Positions 17,833 to 25,769 of a stretch of DNA of 64,000 nt are shown here, one piece after another. Under the pieces are notes generated by a model, which was given only the letters and a program-made list of their open reading frames with translations, did not search any database and was not told where the DNA came from. How positions within the stretch are numbered: position 1 is the stretch's first letter; each line of letters starts with the position of its first letter. Source of the stretch: Phycisphaerales bacterium (lineage in GTDB: Bacteria > Planctomycetota > Phycisphaerae > Phycisphaerales > UBA1924); assembly GCA_007693785.1 (NCBI GenBank), contig RECY01000029.1, positions 1 to 64,000 of the forward strand, in the 5' to 3' direction. Both the position numbers and the translations under genes were made by a program.

Positions 17833-18351
17833 CTACGCCTTGCGGACGTGGATCTCGTTGTGCTCGATGCCGGTCACGCGGATCGGCTGCCCGCGTTCGA
17901 TCCACGCGCCCTCGGCGATCGCCTCGATCCGCTCACCCGGGTGCCCCTCCGACGGGACGAGCTCCACACTCCCGACCGGGCGCATGTCCGTCAGCGCCTT
18001 GCCCGTGCGCCCGAGCAGGGCGCGCCGGTGCGTCTCGCGCTCGAGCTCGGCGAGCTGGCGGGCCTCCACGGCTTCAGGGGGTTCTTCGCCGAGCATCGCG
18101 CGCCCTACGGGTGTTTCGGGCCAGATCCGCAGCCCGAACGCGAAGGCGACCGGGCCCCCGATGAGGACCATCAGCACGCCGATGAGCCCCCACGTGACGT
18201 CGTAGCGGAAGAGACAGACCACGCCGGCGATCGCGACCAAGACGCTGGTGACCGAGATGATCCCGCCGGAGGGGACGAAGAGCTCGACGACCAGAAGGAG
18301 CAGGGCCGCCGCGAGAAGGCCCAGGCCCCAGAACAGCATCACTTCGTCCAT
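17833..18351 (-). CDS. short NfeD-family protein
   Basis: 172 residues. Two to three transmembrane helices in the first 75 residues (including L-L-L-V-V-E-L-F-V-P-S-G-G, a hallmark of NfeD) are followed by a soluble beta-barrel (OB fold) with G-R-T-G-K-A-L-T-D-M-R-P-V-G-S-V and the end I-R-V-T-G-I-E-H-N. It lacks the serine-protease domain of the long NfeD upstream. It carries a near-perfect ribosome site, ggaggtgat, 6 bases before the ATG. Sits between the long NfeD and FloA, consistent with a joint role in membrane-domain organisation. Confidence 0.93.
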   Translation of the reverse strand: MDEVMLFWGLGLLAAALLLLVVELFVPSGGIISVTSVLVAIAGVVCLFRYDVTWGLIGVLMVLIGGPVAFAFGLRIWPETPVGRAMLGEEPPEAVEARQLAELERETHRRALLGRTGKALTDMRPVGSVELVPSEGHPGERIEAIAEGAWIERGQPIRVTGIEHNEIHVRKA

Positions 18352-18451
18352 CTTGGATCACCTCCGCGTCCGTGCCGGGGCTCGGCGTTCTGGAAGCCGC
18401 CCATGGGAGAAGGCGGGAAAGGGTATCGGGTTGGCGAGGCGGGGGATGGGT

Positions 18452-20329
18452 TCATGCGTTCTCGGCGTCGTCGGCGGGCTCGACGATGACGCCGAAGCTG
18501 TCGATGCGGACGACGCGGACTTTGGTGCCGGCGTCGATGAAGCCGAGTTCGGCGGCGGCCTCGACGAGCTGGTCGTCGAACTCGGCGGTGCCGCCGGGGT
18601 GGAGCGGCGTGGTCGTGACGCCGAGGTCCCCGATGCGGAGCTGGTGGGCGGGCTCGCTCATAGCGGCGAGCATCGGCTCGGTGGTGGCCTCCTCGTTGGG
18701 CGCGTCTTGGAGGACGAGGCGGCTGAAGAGGGGGAGCGTGGCGAAGTGCTTGCTGATGAACCAGATGCCGGCGAGTGAGGTGATGACGGCGAGCGCGACG
18801 GTGGCGACGCCAAAGAGCAGGTCGGAGCGGGCCTGGGGCGAGTCGGGGAAGAGCGGCCCGTCGTTGGGAACGAAGGTGCCGACGAGCCCGCCGAAGAGCA
18901 TGAGCATGCCGAGGATGCCGAAGATGCCGAAGCCCGGGAGGACGAAGATCTCGCAGAGAATGAAGATGATGCCGAGGGTGATGGCGGCGATCTCCCACCA
19001 CCCGGCCATACCGATCATGAATGGGGGCGCGATGAGCCCGACGAGGGCGATCGCGGCGATGGAGCCGGCGATCGCGGTGCCGGGGCTGGTCATCTCGATG
19101 AAGAACCCGAGGATGAACACCACGATGAGCACGCCGCGAACAGGGATGCTGGTCATGAAGCGGACCAGGGATTCGGACCAGCTGAAATCGAGTCTTCGGA
19201 GGTTCTGGGCGCTGAAGAAGGCCTCGAGCTCGGCGTCGGATCGGACGGTGGCGACGCCGAGCCCGAGGGCGAGGGCCTCGTCGCGGGTGACGACGAGCGG
19301 GCCGTCGCCGGTGCTGACGTATCGGACGAACTCGTAGCGTCCGCGGTCGGCGGGGGTGATGGTGGGTCGCTGCGTGGATTCGGTGAGGGCGACGCTGACC
19401 GAGGCGATGAGTTCGGCGACCTCCTCGGTCGCGGGGTTGAAATAGTCCTCTTCGGGCACCACGGGGTGCTCGCCCTCCTCGAAGCGGACGGGTGGGCGTT
19501 CGCCCCCGCGTCGGGCCGCGGACTCGCCTTCGGAAGCGCCGCTCTCGCCGCCCGCAAGGGTGCGTCCGGCGCCGATGCTCGCGACGATCGGGTTGGATCG
19601 GATCGGCACGCCCTCGAAGAGCATCCGGTACTCGTTTTCGTTGATCGTGAGCAGGTTGCCGGTCTCGATCTCGCGGACCTGCCAGAGCTCGATGCCCTGG
19701 GAGACGAAGCCCTGGACGAGATATTCGTCGTAGCCATGGCGCCGGGCGGAGTCGACCACATCGGCAAGGACGGGGCTGAGGAACTTGGATCGGAGGTCGC
19801 GGGGCACGGGCTGGAGCCCACCGAGCCCGAGCGTGATGACCAGGGCGTCGCCCATGCGCGCGGGATCGTTGTAGACGATCTCTCGGCAGGCGAGGGCGAT
19901 GATGGCGCCGCCGGAGATCGCGTCGGGGTTGATCCAGGCGACGGTGTTGGTGATGCTGGAGCCGCGGATCGCGTTGGTGATCGCGATGACGGCGTGGACC
20001 TCGCCGCCGGGGGTGTCGAGGTCGATGACGATCGCGTCGGTATTGGATCGCTCGGCCAGTCCGATGCGTCGCTCGACGCTGCGGGCGGTGTGGATGTCGA
20101 TCGGGCCGCGGATGGTGATGATCGCGACGTTGTCGGCCTGGCGGGCGGCGGGGACGGTCGCGGCGCTGGTCGGCGCGGCGGCGTCGGCGGCACTCTGCCC
20201 GAAGGCGGGGGGCTGGGCGGCGACCCAACTCAGCAGCGTCACGCAGGCGAGCAGAAGCGTTCGCAGACGCCGCAGCGTCACGCGGCGGGTCTCGGCGGTC
20301 GGGTTCGGCAGCTTCGATCGGCGGTGCAT
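18452..20329 (-). CDS. long NfeD protein: ClpP-class serine protease with NfeD domains
   Basis: About 625 residues. Signal peptide, then a ClpP/crotonase-fold protease (residues about 65-330): I-R-G-P-I-D, D-L-D-T-P-G-G-E-V, and the catalytic serine in A-I-S-G-G-A-I-I-A-L-A. Next come four or five membrane helices (about 400-540) with the NfeD signature I-E-M-T-S-P-G, and a C-terminal OB-fold domain (G-D-L-G-V-T-T-T-P-L-H-P-G-G). It is the first gene of the operon with short NfeD and floA. A TATACT hexamer just upstream suits a leaderless start, either this ATG or the GTG at 20332. Likely cleaves membrane-associated proteins; the substrate is unknown. Confidence 0.92.
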   Translation of the reverse strand: MHRRSKLPNPTAETRRVTLRRLRTLLLACVTLLSWVAAQPPAFGQSAADAAAPTSAATVPAARQADNVAIITIRGPIDIHTARSVERRIGLAERSNTDAIVIDLDTPGGEVHAVIAITNAIRGSSITNTVAWINPDAISGGAIIALACREIVYNDPARMGDALVITLGLGGLQPVPRDLRSKFLSPVLADVVDSARRHGYDEYLVQGFVSQGIELWQVREIETGNLLTINENEYRMLFEGVPIRSNPIVASIGAGRTLAGGESGASEGESAARRGGERPPVRFEEGEHPVVPEEDYFNPATEEVAELIASVSVALTESTQRPTITPADRGRYEFVRYVSTGDGPLVVTRDEALALGLGVATVRSDAELEAFFSAQNLRRLDFSWSESLVRFMTSIPVRGVLIVVFILGFFIEMTSPGTAIAGSIAAIALVGLIAPPFMIGMAGWWEIAAITLGIIFILCEIFVLPGFGIFGILGMLMLFGGLVGTFVPNDGPLFPDSPQARSDLLFGVATVALAVITSLAGIWFISKHFATLPLFSRLVLQDAPNEEATTEPMLAAMSEPAHQLRIGDLGVTTTPLHPGGTAEFDDQLVEAAAELGFIDAGTKVRVVRIDSFGVIVEPADDAENA

Positions 20330-20338
20330 CACGCTGGG

Positions 20339-20344
20339 AGTATA
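20339..20344 (-). promoter_or_regulatory. -10 hexamer TATACT, nfeD-floA operon promoter
   Basis: TATACT (minus strand) ends 6 bases before the GTG at 20332 and 9 before the ATG at 20329. There is no ribosome-binding site. Confidence 0.55.
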
Positions 20345-20464
20345 CGAACCGACGCCGGGCGGCCGTTCCCGGGGTGTGCGCCGATTCGAGGGTTTGGCGT
20401 GGGGATGGTCAGGGCCGCGTGGAGTGGGCATCGGGAGGGGGAAGAGCTGGAGATCGGGAGGGGG

Positions 20465-20498
20465 GAGCACTGACCTTGCGGACAGGGTCCGTGGGCAC
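20465..20498 (+). repeat. REP-like palindrome, family A copy 2
   Basis: gagcactgaccttgcggac followed by an imperfect complementary arm, agggtccgtg; a second aaggtcag follows at 20500-20506. It ends a few bases past the NUDIX stop codon. Confidence 0.65.
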
Positions 20499-20510
20499 AA
20501 AGGTCAGATT

Positions 20511-21047
20511 TCAGGGTTTGGCGGCGGGTTTTTCTTCTTCGACGGTCCAGCGGAGGTCGCCTTGGGTGCAGTCGATGTGGATCGCGAAGAAGCCGGCGTC
20601 GGCGTGGAGGTCGTCCGGGGCGTGCTTGCGGACCATGGGCCAGATGATCTCGCGGTCGGTCACGGGCAGGGGCAGGTGGTCGAGCTCGTCCGGGTGGTGC
20701 CACTCGAGGAGGCCCTCGTTCATCTCGTGGGACTCGAGCTCGACGGGGCCGATGACGCGGTAGTAGAAGAGGAGCCAGTGCCCCTGGCCCTCGAAGGCGG
20801 TCTCGGCGATGAGCCCGAGGAGGTGGAGGCGCTCGATGGGGATGTCGAGCCCGGCTTCTTCGAGGATCTCGCGTCGTGCGCACATGGCGGGGCTTTCCCC
20901 GGTGGTCATGTCGAGCTTGCCGCCGATGGGGGAGCAGAGGCCCTGGTTGGGGGCTTTTTTGCGCCGGAGGAGCAGGACGCGCCCGTCCTTGTCGCGGAGA
21001 TCGCAGAGGCAGGCGATTTTGTAGGGCAGGGCGGGGGTGTCGGGCAT
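20511..21047 (-). CDS. NUDIX hydrolase
   Basis: 178-residue NUDIX-family pyrophosphohydrolase. The Nudix box is present with a two-residue insertion in its first loop: G-G-K-L-D-M-T-T-G-E, then R-R-E-I-L-E-E-A-G-L; the metal-binding glutamates of R-E-x-x-E-E are intact. The protein starts with a strand-rich segment (C-L-C-D-L-R-D-K-D-G-R-V-L-L-L-R-R) typical of MutT-like enzymes. The substrate (oxidised nucleotide or other nucleoside diphosphate derivative) cannot be told. I use the ATG at 21047; an upstream ATG at 21089 lies in a repeat. TACCCT ends 8 bases before the chosen ATG. Confidence 0.88.
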   Translation of the reverse strand: MPDTPALPYKIACLCDLRDKDGRVLLLRRKKAPNQGLCSPIGGKLDMTTGESPAMCARREILEEAGLDIPIERLHLLGLIAETAFEGQGHWLLFYYRVIGPVELESHEMNEGLLEWHHPDELDHLPLPVTDREIIWPMVRKHAPDDLHADAGFFAIHIDCTQGDLRWTVEEEKPAAKP

Positions 21048-21055
21048 GGTCGGGG

Positions 21056-21061
21056 AGGGTA
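21056..21061 (-). promoter_or_regulatory. -10 hexamer TACCCT of NUDIX gene
   Basis: TACCCT on the minus strand ends 8 bases before the ATG at 21047; no Shine-Dalgarno sequence is present. Confidence 0.5.
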
Positions 21062-21070
21062 GGTGGGGGA

Positions 21071-21099
21071 GGCACTGGGCATTGGGCATTCGGCACTAG
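21071..21099 (+). repeat. short repeat, family C copy 1
   Basis: ggcactgggcattgggcatt and cggcactag. Related units lie at 27317-27345 and 63416-63440. It sits just upstream of the NUDIX promoter. Confidence 0.5.
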
Positions 21100-21211
21100 A
21101 GGGGGGAGAGAGGGGGCCTCCCTTCGTGGGCCGATGGCTGATCCCTGATGGCTGAATCGTGCAAAAGTCGCGTGGGGCGGGCGTTTCACGCGACGGGGGC
21201 TTGCGGTCCGA

Positions 21212-21217
21212 TACCCT
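21212..21217 (+). promoter_or_regulatory. -10 hexamer TACCCT of the murC operon
   Basis: TACCCT ends 4 bases before the ATG at 21222 and 7 before the adjacent ATG at 21225. No ribosome-binding site is visible, so the operon probably starts with a leaderless cistron. Confidence 0.5.
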
Positions 21218-21221
21218 TTGG

Positions 21222-22895
21222 ATGATGCACGCCCAGACCCCGCCGCCGATGCCCGCGACGCTCCCGCACGCCGACGAATCGGTGGGCGGTGCGCTCTCGC
21301 GCCCGTGGGCGGTGCGTGGGCGACGGGTATACCTGCTGGGGATCGGCGGGTGCGGGATGAGCGGGCTGGCGCGGATGCTGCGGAGCCTGGGGGCCGAGGT
21401 CGCGGGGAGCGACATGCAGCGGTCCGCGGCGACGGCTTCGCTCATCGCCGACGGCATGCCGGTCGGGCTCGACCCACTCGCGGGCGGGCACGACGCCTTG
21501 CCGGAGCACGTGGACGTGGTGATCGCGTCGGCGGCGGTAAAGGCGGACCACCCGCAGATGCTGGAGGCGGTGCGCCGGGGCGTGGAGACGATGGTGTACG
21601 CCGAGGCGCTGGGCAGGTGCATGCTCGGGCGCACGGGCGTGGCGATCGCGGGCACGCACGGGAAGAGCACGACCAGCGCGATGCTCTCGGCGGCGTTGGT
21701 CGACGCGGGGCTCGATCCGACGGCGATCGTGGGCGCGACGAGCCGCCAGATCGCGGGCGGGGCGCTCGCGGGGCGCGGCGCGCACTCGACCGGCTTCCGC
21801 CTCGGCGGGGCGACGATCGCGAAGGGGGCGATGGCGGGGCGGCCGGGCGTGCTGATCGCCGAGGCGTGCGAGTTCAACCGCTCGTTCCATAACCTGCACC
21901 CGACGATCGGCGCGATCAGCGCGGTCGAGGCGGACCACCTGGACGTCTATGGCTCGCTGGACGCAGTGGTCGAGGCTTTTGCGGGCTTTGCGCGACTGCT
22001 CCCGGCGGCGGAAGACGGGGGAAAGCTGATCATCGCCCACGAGGGCGCGCACCGGCGCGACGTGACCGGCGGCGTGCGGTGCGCGGTCGAGACGATCGGG
22101 TACTCGCCTGAGGCGGACTGGGTCGTGGGCTTTGAGCCGACGACGCGGCGTGTGACGCTATACCACGAGCGGAAGACGGTCGCGAGCTGGGTGCAGCGCA
22201 TGCCGGGTGCGCACAACGCGATGAACGCGGCGACGGCGTGCGCACTGGCGGTCTCCCTCGGGGCCGACGCGGAGATCGTGGGGCGGAGCCTCGGCGCGTT
22301 CGAGGGGCTGGACCGTCGCGTGCAGCTGCTCGGCGAGCGCCCGGTGCCGGGGGGCGTGGTGCGGGTGTGGGACGACTACGGGCACCACCCAACGGAGATC
22401 GACGCGACCTTGCGCGCGCTGCGGGACTTTGAGCGTCCGGAGGCGAAGGGCGGGCGGCTGATCTGCGTGTTCCAGCCGCACCAGCACAGCCGGACGCGGT
22501 TTTTGCTGGAGGAGTTCGCGAGCGCGTTCGAGCAGGCGGACGCGGTGGTGGTGCCGCATATTTACTTTGTGCGGGACTCGCAGGCGGAGAAGCAGAAGGT
22601 GTCGGCGGCGGACCTGGTGGACCGCCTGCGCACCCGCGGCGTGCGCGCGATGCACCTTTACCCGTTCGAGGCGATCGTGGAGCAGCTCGAGAACCTGTGC
22701 CGAGCGGGGGACACGCTGGTGGTGATGGGCGCGGGCCCGGTGTGGCAGGTGGCGCACGCGTATTTGGGGAAGGCGTCGGGGCTGGGCCCCGAGGAGGCAT
22801 CGGGCACCGGGCACCGGGCACCGGACCGGATGGAGACTTCTCCGCTGGTGCCTGGTGCCCGGCTCCCGGTGCCTGACGCGGAGCGTGCGTCGTGA
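21222..22895 (+). CDS. murC: UDP-N-acetylmuramate--L-alanine ligase
   Basis: Cytosolic Mur ligase adding L-alanine to UDP-MurNAc with ATP, so this organism makes peptidoglycan. Domain 1 begins L-G-I-G-G-C-G-M-S-G; the ATP loop is G-T-H-G-K-S-T-T-S; H-N-A-M-N-A-A-T-A and D-D-Y-G-H-H-P-T-E-I mark domains 2 and 3. The recognisable enzyme ends near Y-L-G-K (nt 22770). The last 37 or so residues (including G-T-G-H-R-A-P-D-R) are encoded by a palindromic repeat and look like an added, probably non-functional tail. First gene of a five-gene operon; its stop overlaps the murB start by four bases. Confidence 0.95.
   Translation: MMHAQTPPPMPATLPHADESVGGALSRPWAVRGRRVYLLGIGGCGMSGLARMLRSLGAEVAGSDMQRSAATASLIADGMPVGLDPLAGGHDALPEHVDVVIASAAVKADHPQMLEAVRRGVETMVYAEALGRCMLGRTGVAIAGTHGKSTTSAMLSAALVDAGLDPTAIVGATSRQIAGGALAGRGAHSTGFRLGGATIAKGAMAGRPGVLIAEACEFNRSFHNLHPTIGAISAVEADHLDVYGSLDAVVEAFAGFARLLPAAEDGGKLIIAHEGAHRRDVTGGVRCAVETIGYSPEADWVVGFEPTTRRVTLYHERKTVASWVQRMPGAHNAMNAATACALAVSLGADAEIVGRSLGAFEGLDRRVQLLGERPVPGGVVRVWDDYGHHPTEIDATLRALRDFERPEAKGGRLICVFQPHQHSRTRFLLEEFASAFEQADAVVVPHIYFVRDSQAEKQKVSAADLVDRLRTRGVRAMHLYPFEAIVEQLENLCRAGDTLVVMGAGPVWQVAHAYLGKASGLGPEEASGTGHRAPDRMETSPLVPGARLPVPDAERAS
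22796..22873. repeat. GGCACCGG-type inverted repeat inside the murC 3' end
   Basis: Three near-tandem gggcacc units (22796-22824) face three complementary ggtgcc-type units (22847-22873) across a 22-base loop. The element is translated as the MurC tail. Confidence 0.7.
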
Positions 22896-23824
22896 CGGCG
22901 GCGAGCGCGGAGTGTGTGGGCGGCGTGCGGATCGAGCGTGGGGCGAAGATCCCGACGTGGTTTCGGTGCGGTGGGGCGGCCGACCGGCTGGCGCGCCCGC
23001 GGGATGAGGACGAGCTGCGCGCGTGCTTGGCGAACGATCCTGGGCTGCGGGTGGTGGGGGACGGCGCGAACCTGCTGGTCGCCGACGGTGGCGTGCGGGA
23101 GTTGGTGGTCTCGCTGGAGGGCGAGCGGTTCACGCGGATCGAGGTGGACGAGGCGAGCGGGCGGGTCGTGGCGGGGGCGGGGGCGCGCTTGCCGCGGGTG
23201 ATTAATCTGTGCGTGCGCGCGGGGCTCGGCGGGCTGGAGACGCTGGCGGGGATCCCGGCGAGCGTCGGCGGGGCGGCGGCGATGAACGCGGGCGGACGGT
23301 TCGGCTCGTTCGCGGATCGCGTCGAGCGTGTCTATGCGATGGACCGGCAGGGTCGCGAGGTCGAACTGACGCGCGAGGCGGCGGGGTTCGGGTACCGCAC
23401 GAGCGGGCTGGGGGAGTTGATCGTGACGGCGGTCGCGTTCCGGCTTGAGCGTGGCGACGCGGCGGACCTGCGGGATCGCAGGGACGAGATCATGCGCACG
23501 AAGACGGCTTCGCAGCCGATGCGCGAGCGCTCGGCCGGGTGCTGCTTCAAGAACCCGACGCTGACCGACGCGATCGTTGGCGTCGGGGCGGCGGGCGAGC
23601 GCGTGAGCGCGGGGCTGCTGATCGATCGCGCGGGGTGCAAGGGGCTGACCGTCGGCGGGGCGCGGGTGAGCGAGGTGCACGCGAACTTTGTTGTGACCGC
23701 GCCGGACGCGAACGCCGCGGACGTCGTCGGGCTGATGGTGGAGGTCGGGCACCGGGTGCGTTCGGCGTTCGGCGTCACCCTAGAGCCCGAGGTGGTCATC
23801 TGGCGATCGGAGAGCGTGTCGTGA
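22892..23824 (+). CDS. murB: UDP-N-acetylenolpyruvoylglucosamine reductase
   Basis: FAD/NADPH enzyme making UDP-MurNAc, the substrate of MurC encoded just upstream. It has the PP-loop/FAD site G-D-G-A-N-L-L-V-A-D-G-G and G-I-P-A-S-V-G-G-A-A-A-M-N-A-G-G, and ends with L-E-P-E-V-V-I-W. At 310 residues and without the extra Tyr-loop it fits the short type II form. The usual proton-donating serine region A-G-S-x-F-K-N-P reads A-G-C-C-F-K-N-P, so cysteine replaces serine. The GTG start overlaps the murC stop (GTGA), which implies translational coupling. Confidence 0.95.
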   Translation: MTAASAECVGGVRIERGAKIPTWFRCGGAADRLARPRDEDELRACLANDPGLRVVGDGANLLVADGGVRELVVSLEGERFTRIEVDEASGRVVAGAGARLPRVINLCVRAGLGGLETLAGIPASVGGAAAMNAGGRFGSFADRVERVYAMDRQGREVELTREAAGFGYRTSGLGELIVTAVAFRLERGDAADLRDRRDEIMRTKTASQPMRERSAGCCFKNPTLTDAIVGVGAAGERVSAGLLIDRAGCKGLTVGGARVSEVHANFVVTAPDANAADVVGLMVEVGHRVRSAFGVTLEPEVVIWRSESVS

Positions 23825-24777
23825 GCGAGTTCAGCGGCTTGCGTGTGCTGGTGCTGGGGGGCGGGCCGGACGCGGAACGCGAGGTCAGCCTGCGCAGCGC
23901 CGCGGGCGTGGCGTCGGCGCTGCGCGAGGCCGGGTGCGGGGTCGTCGAGGCGACGATCGGACGTGTGACGGCGGACGAGTTGCGGGCGCTCGAAGGGGAC
24001 GTGGTTTTCCCGGTGCTGCACGGGTCGTTCGGCGAGGGCGGGGGGCTGCAGGACTTGCTGGAGGCGGACGGGCGGGCGTACGTCGGGTGCGGGGCTCGCG
24101 CGGCTCGGCTCGCGATGGACAAGCTCGCGACCAAGGCGGCGGCGTGGCGCGCGGGCGTGCCGACGGCGGACGCGGCGCTGGTGAATCCGCATGACGAGGT
24201 TTGTGCGCTAGACCTGCCGGTGGTGGTGAAGCCGGTGCACGAGGGGTCGAGCGTGGGGCTGCGGATCGTGCGCACGGCGGCGGCGTACGCGGCGGCTGTG
24301 GAGGCGGTGCGCGAGCACGGCCGCCCGAACATGGTCGAGGCGTTCGTGCGCGGGCGCGAGCTGACGGTGGGGGTGGTGGATCTGGAAGGTCATGGGCTCG
24401 CGGCGCTGCCGATCGTGGAGATTGCGCCTGCGTCGGGCGTGTATGACTATCAGGCGAAGTACGAGCGGAATGACACGCGGTACACCGCGAACCCGGACCT
24501 GCCTTCGGGCGCGCGGGAAACGGTGCAGGCGCGGGCGTTGACGGTGGCGCGGGCGATCGGCGTGCGACATCTGGCGCGTGTGGATTTTTTGCTGGACGAA
24601 CACGGGGAGGCATGGTTGCTGGAGTTGAACACGATGCCGGGGTTCACGGCGACGAGCCTGCTCCCGATGGCGGGTCGTGCGGCGGGGATCGAGATGCCGA
24701 CGCTGTGCGCACGCCTGGCGGCGCGGGCGATGGTCGATGGCGGCGTCGCTCCTGAGGCGATCGGCGGGGGTGTGTGA
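23821..24777 (+). CDS. ddl: D-alanine--D-alanine ligase
   Basis: ATP-grasp enzyme joining two D-alanines for the peptidoglycan pentapeptide. Visible are G-G-x-x-x-E-R-E-V-S-L-R-S (residues about 13-25), P-V-L-H-G-S-F-G-E-G-G, the ATP-grasp strand V-V-K-P-V-H-E-G-S-S-V-G, Y-D-Y-Q-A-K-Y and the metal site E-L-N-T-M-P-G-F-T-A-T-S-L. About 318 residues, as usual. The GTG start overlaps the murB stop by four bases and is far more credible than the longer open frame that runs back into murB. Confidence 0.95.
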   Translation: MSEFSGLRVLVLGGGPDAEREVSLRSAAGVASALREAGCGVVEATIGRVTADELRALEGDVVFPVLHGSFGEGGGLQDLLEADGRAYVGCGARAARLAMDKLATKAAAWRAGVPTADAALVNPHDEVCALDLPVVVKPVHEGSSVGLRIVRTAAAYAAAVEAVREHGRPNMVEAFVRGRELTVGVVDLEGHGLAALPIVEIAPASGVYDYQAKYERNDTRYTANPDLPSGARETVQARALTVARAIGVRHLARVDFLLDEHGEAWLLELNTMPGFTATSLLPMAGRAAGIEMPTLCARLAARAMVDGGVAPEAIGGGV

Positions 24778-25769
24778 TGGCGCGGTCGAAGACGGGTGCG
24801 AAGAAGAAGAGCGGTCGGAGCGCGCGGGAGGCGGCGGGTCTGGGGCGCGAGCCGCGGGGTTTGTTGGTGGCGCCGTGGTGGCGCGGGCCGCTGGGCAAGG
24901 GCGTGGGCGTGGTGGCGTTGATGCTGGGTGGGAGCGCCGCGGTCGCGTGGGGTTTGATTGTGGGGCACGGTGCGCTCGAGGCTCGGGCGTCGTCGCATCT
25001 GGAGCGGGCGCGGGTGAGCGTGGCGGTGGACTGGCCGACGGCTCGCGGGGCATCGGGCGAGAGCGGGGCGCCGACGAGCTGGCTGTCGTCGTATTTTCAG
25101 GAGCGTCTGACGAGCGCGGCGGTGGCGGCCGCGGCGTCGGAGGGGGCGTCGATGAGCGGTGGGCAGTTGCGCGCAGTGTCGCGTGTGCTGCACGAGAGCG
25201 GTTGGTTCCGGGATGAGCCTCGGGTGTCGCGCGAGGCGGACGGGGCGCTGCGTGTGGTGGGGCGTTGGCGCGTGCCGCTGGCGGTGGTGCGCCATGGCGG
25301 TCGGGAGCACCTGATCGCGGACGACGGTGGCGTGCTGCCGGTGTCGGCGTACGCGACGGGGGAGAGCGGGCGGGTGTTCATCTCGGGCGTGGCGAACGGG
25401 CCGCCGATGAACGCGGGGGGCGGGATCGACGTGTTCCGTGCGTGGCCCGGGAGCGGGGTGCCGGCGGCGATGGCGTTGCTGCGCGCGTTGCCGGGGGATG
25501 CGGTGTGGCGCGGGCAGGTCGCGGGGATCGACGTGTCAGGGTTGGAAGGCGGGCGTGGGGGCGATGGGCTGGTGATCGTGACGACCTACGGGACGCGTGT
25601 GGTGTGGGGCGCGTCGCCGAGCGGGTTCCGCCCGGGGGAGACGTCGACGGAGGGCAAGTTGAGCCGCCTGCAGCGTTTTTATGAGCAGTACGGTCGGATC
25701 GACGCGGGCGCGAGCCGGATCGAGATCTTCCCGCAGGGGCCGGTGGTGGTGGAGCCGGGGCGTTCGTGA
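24777..25769 (+). CDS. ftsQ: FtsQ/DivIB-like division protein
   Basis: 330 residues: basic cytosolic N-terminus, one membrane helix (about residues 38-62), then a periplasmic part. The pattern A-V-S-R-V-L-H-E-S-G-W-F-R-D-E-P-R-V, then L-R-V-V-G-R-W-R-V-P-L-A and L-I-A-D-D-G-G-V-L-P matches the POTRA/beta organisation of FtsQ (x-L-x-x-x-P-W-V-x-x-A-x-V...R-P-V-A...L-V-D-x-x-G-x-x-F). Placement directly after murC-murB-ddl, where ftsQ sits in classical dcw clusters, supports the call. Sequence divergence is high and no ftsA or ftsZ follows, so the partner set must differ. The ATG overlaps the ddl stop (TGATG). Confidence 0.72.
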   Translation: MARSKTGAKKKSGRSAREAAGLGREPRGLLVAPWWRGPLGKGVGVVALMLGGSAAVAWGLIVGHGALEARASSHLERARVSVAVDWPTARGASGESGAPTSWLSSYFQERLTSAAVAAAASEGASMSGGQLRAVSRVLHESGWFRDEPRVSREADGALRVVGRWRVPLAVVRHGGREHLIADDGGVLPVSAYATGESGRVFISGVANGPPMNAGGGIDVFRAWPGSGVPAAMALLRALPGDAVWRGQVAGIDVSGLEGGRGGDGLVIVTTYGTRVVWGASPSGFRPGETSTEGKLSRLQRFYEQYGRIDAGASRIEIFPQGPVVVEPGRS

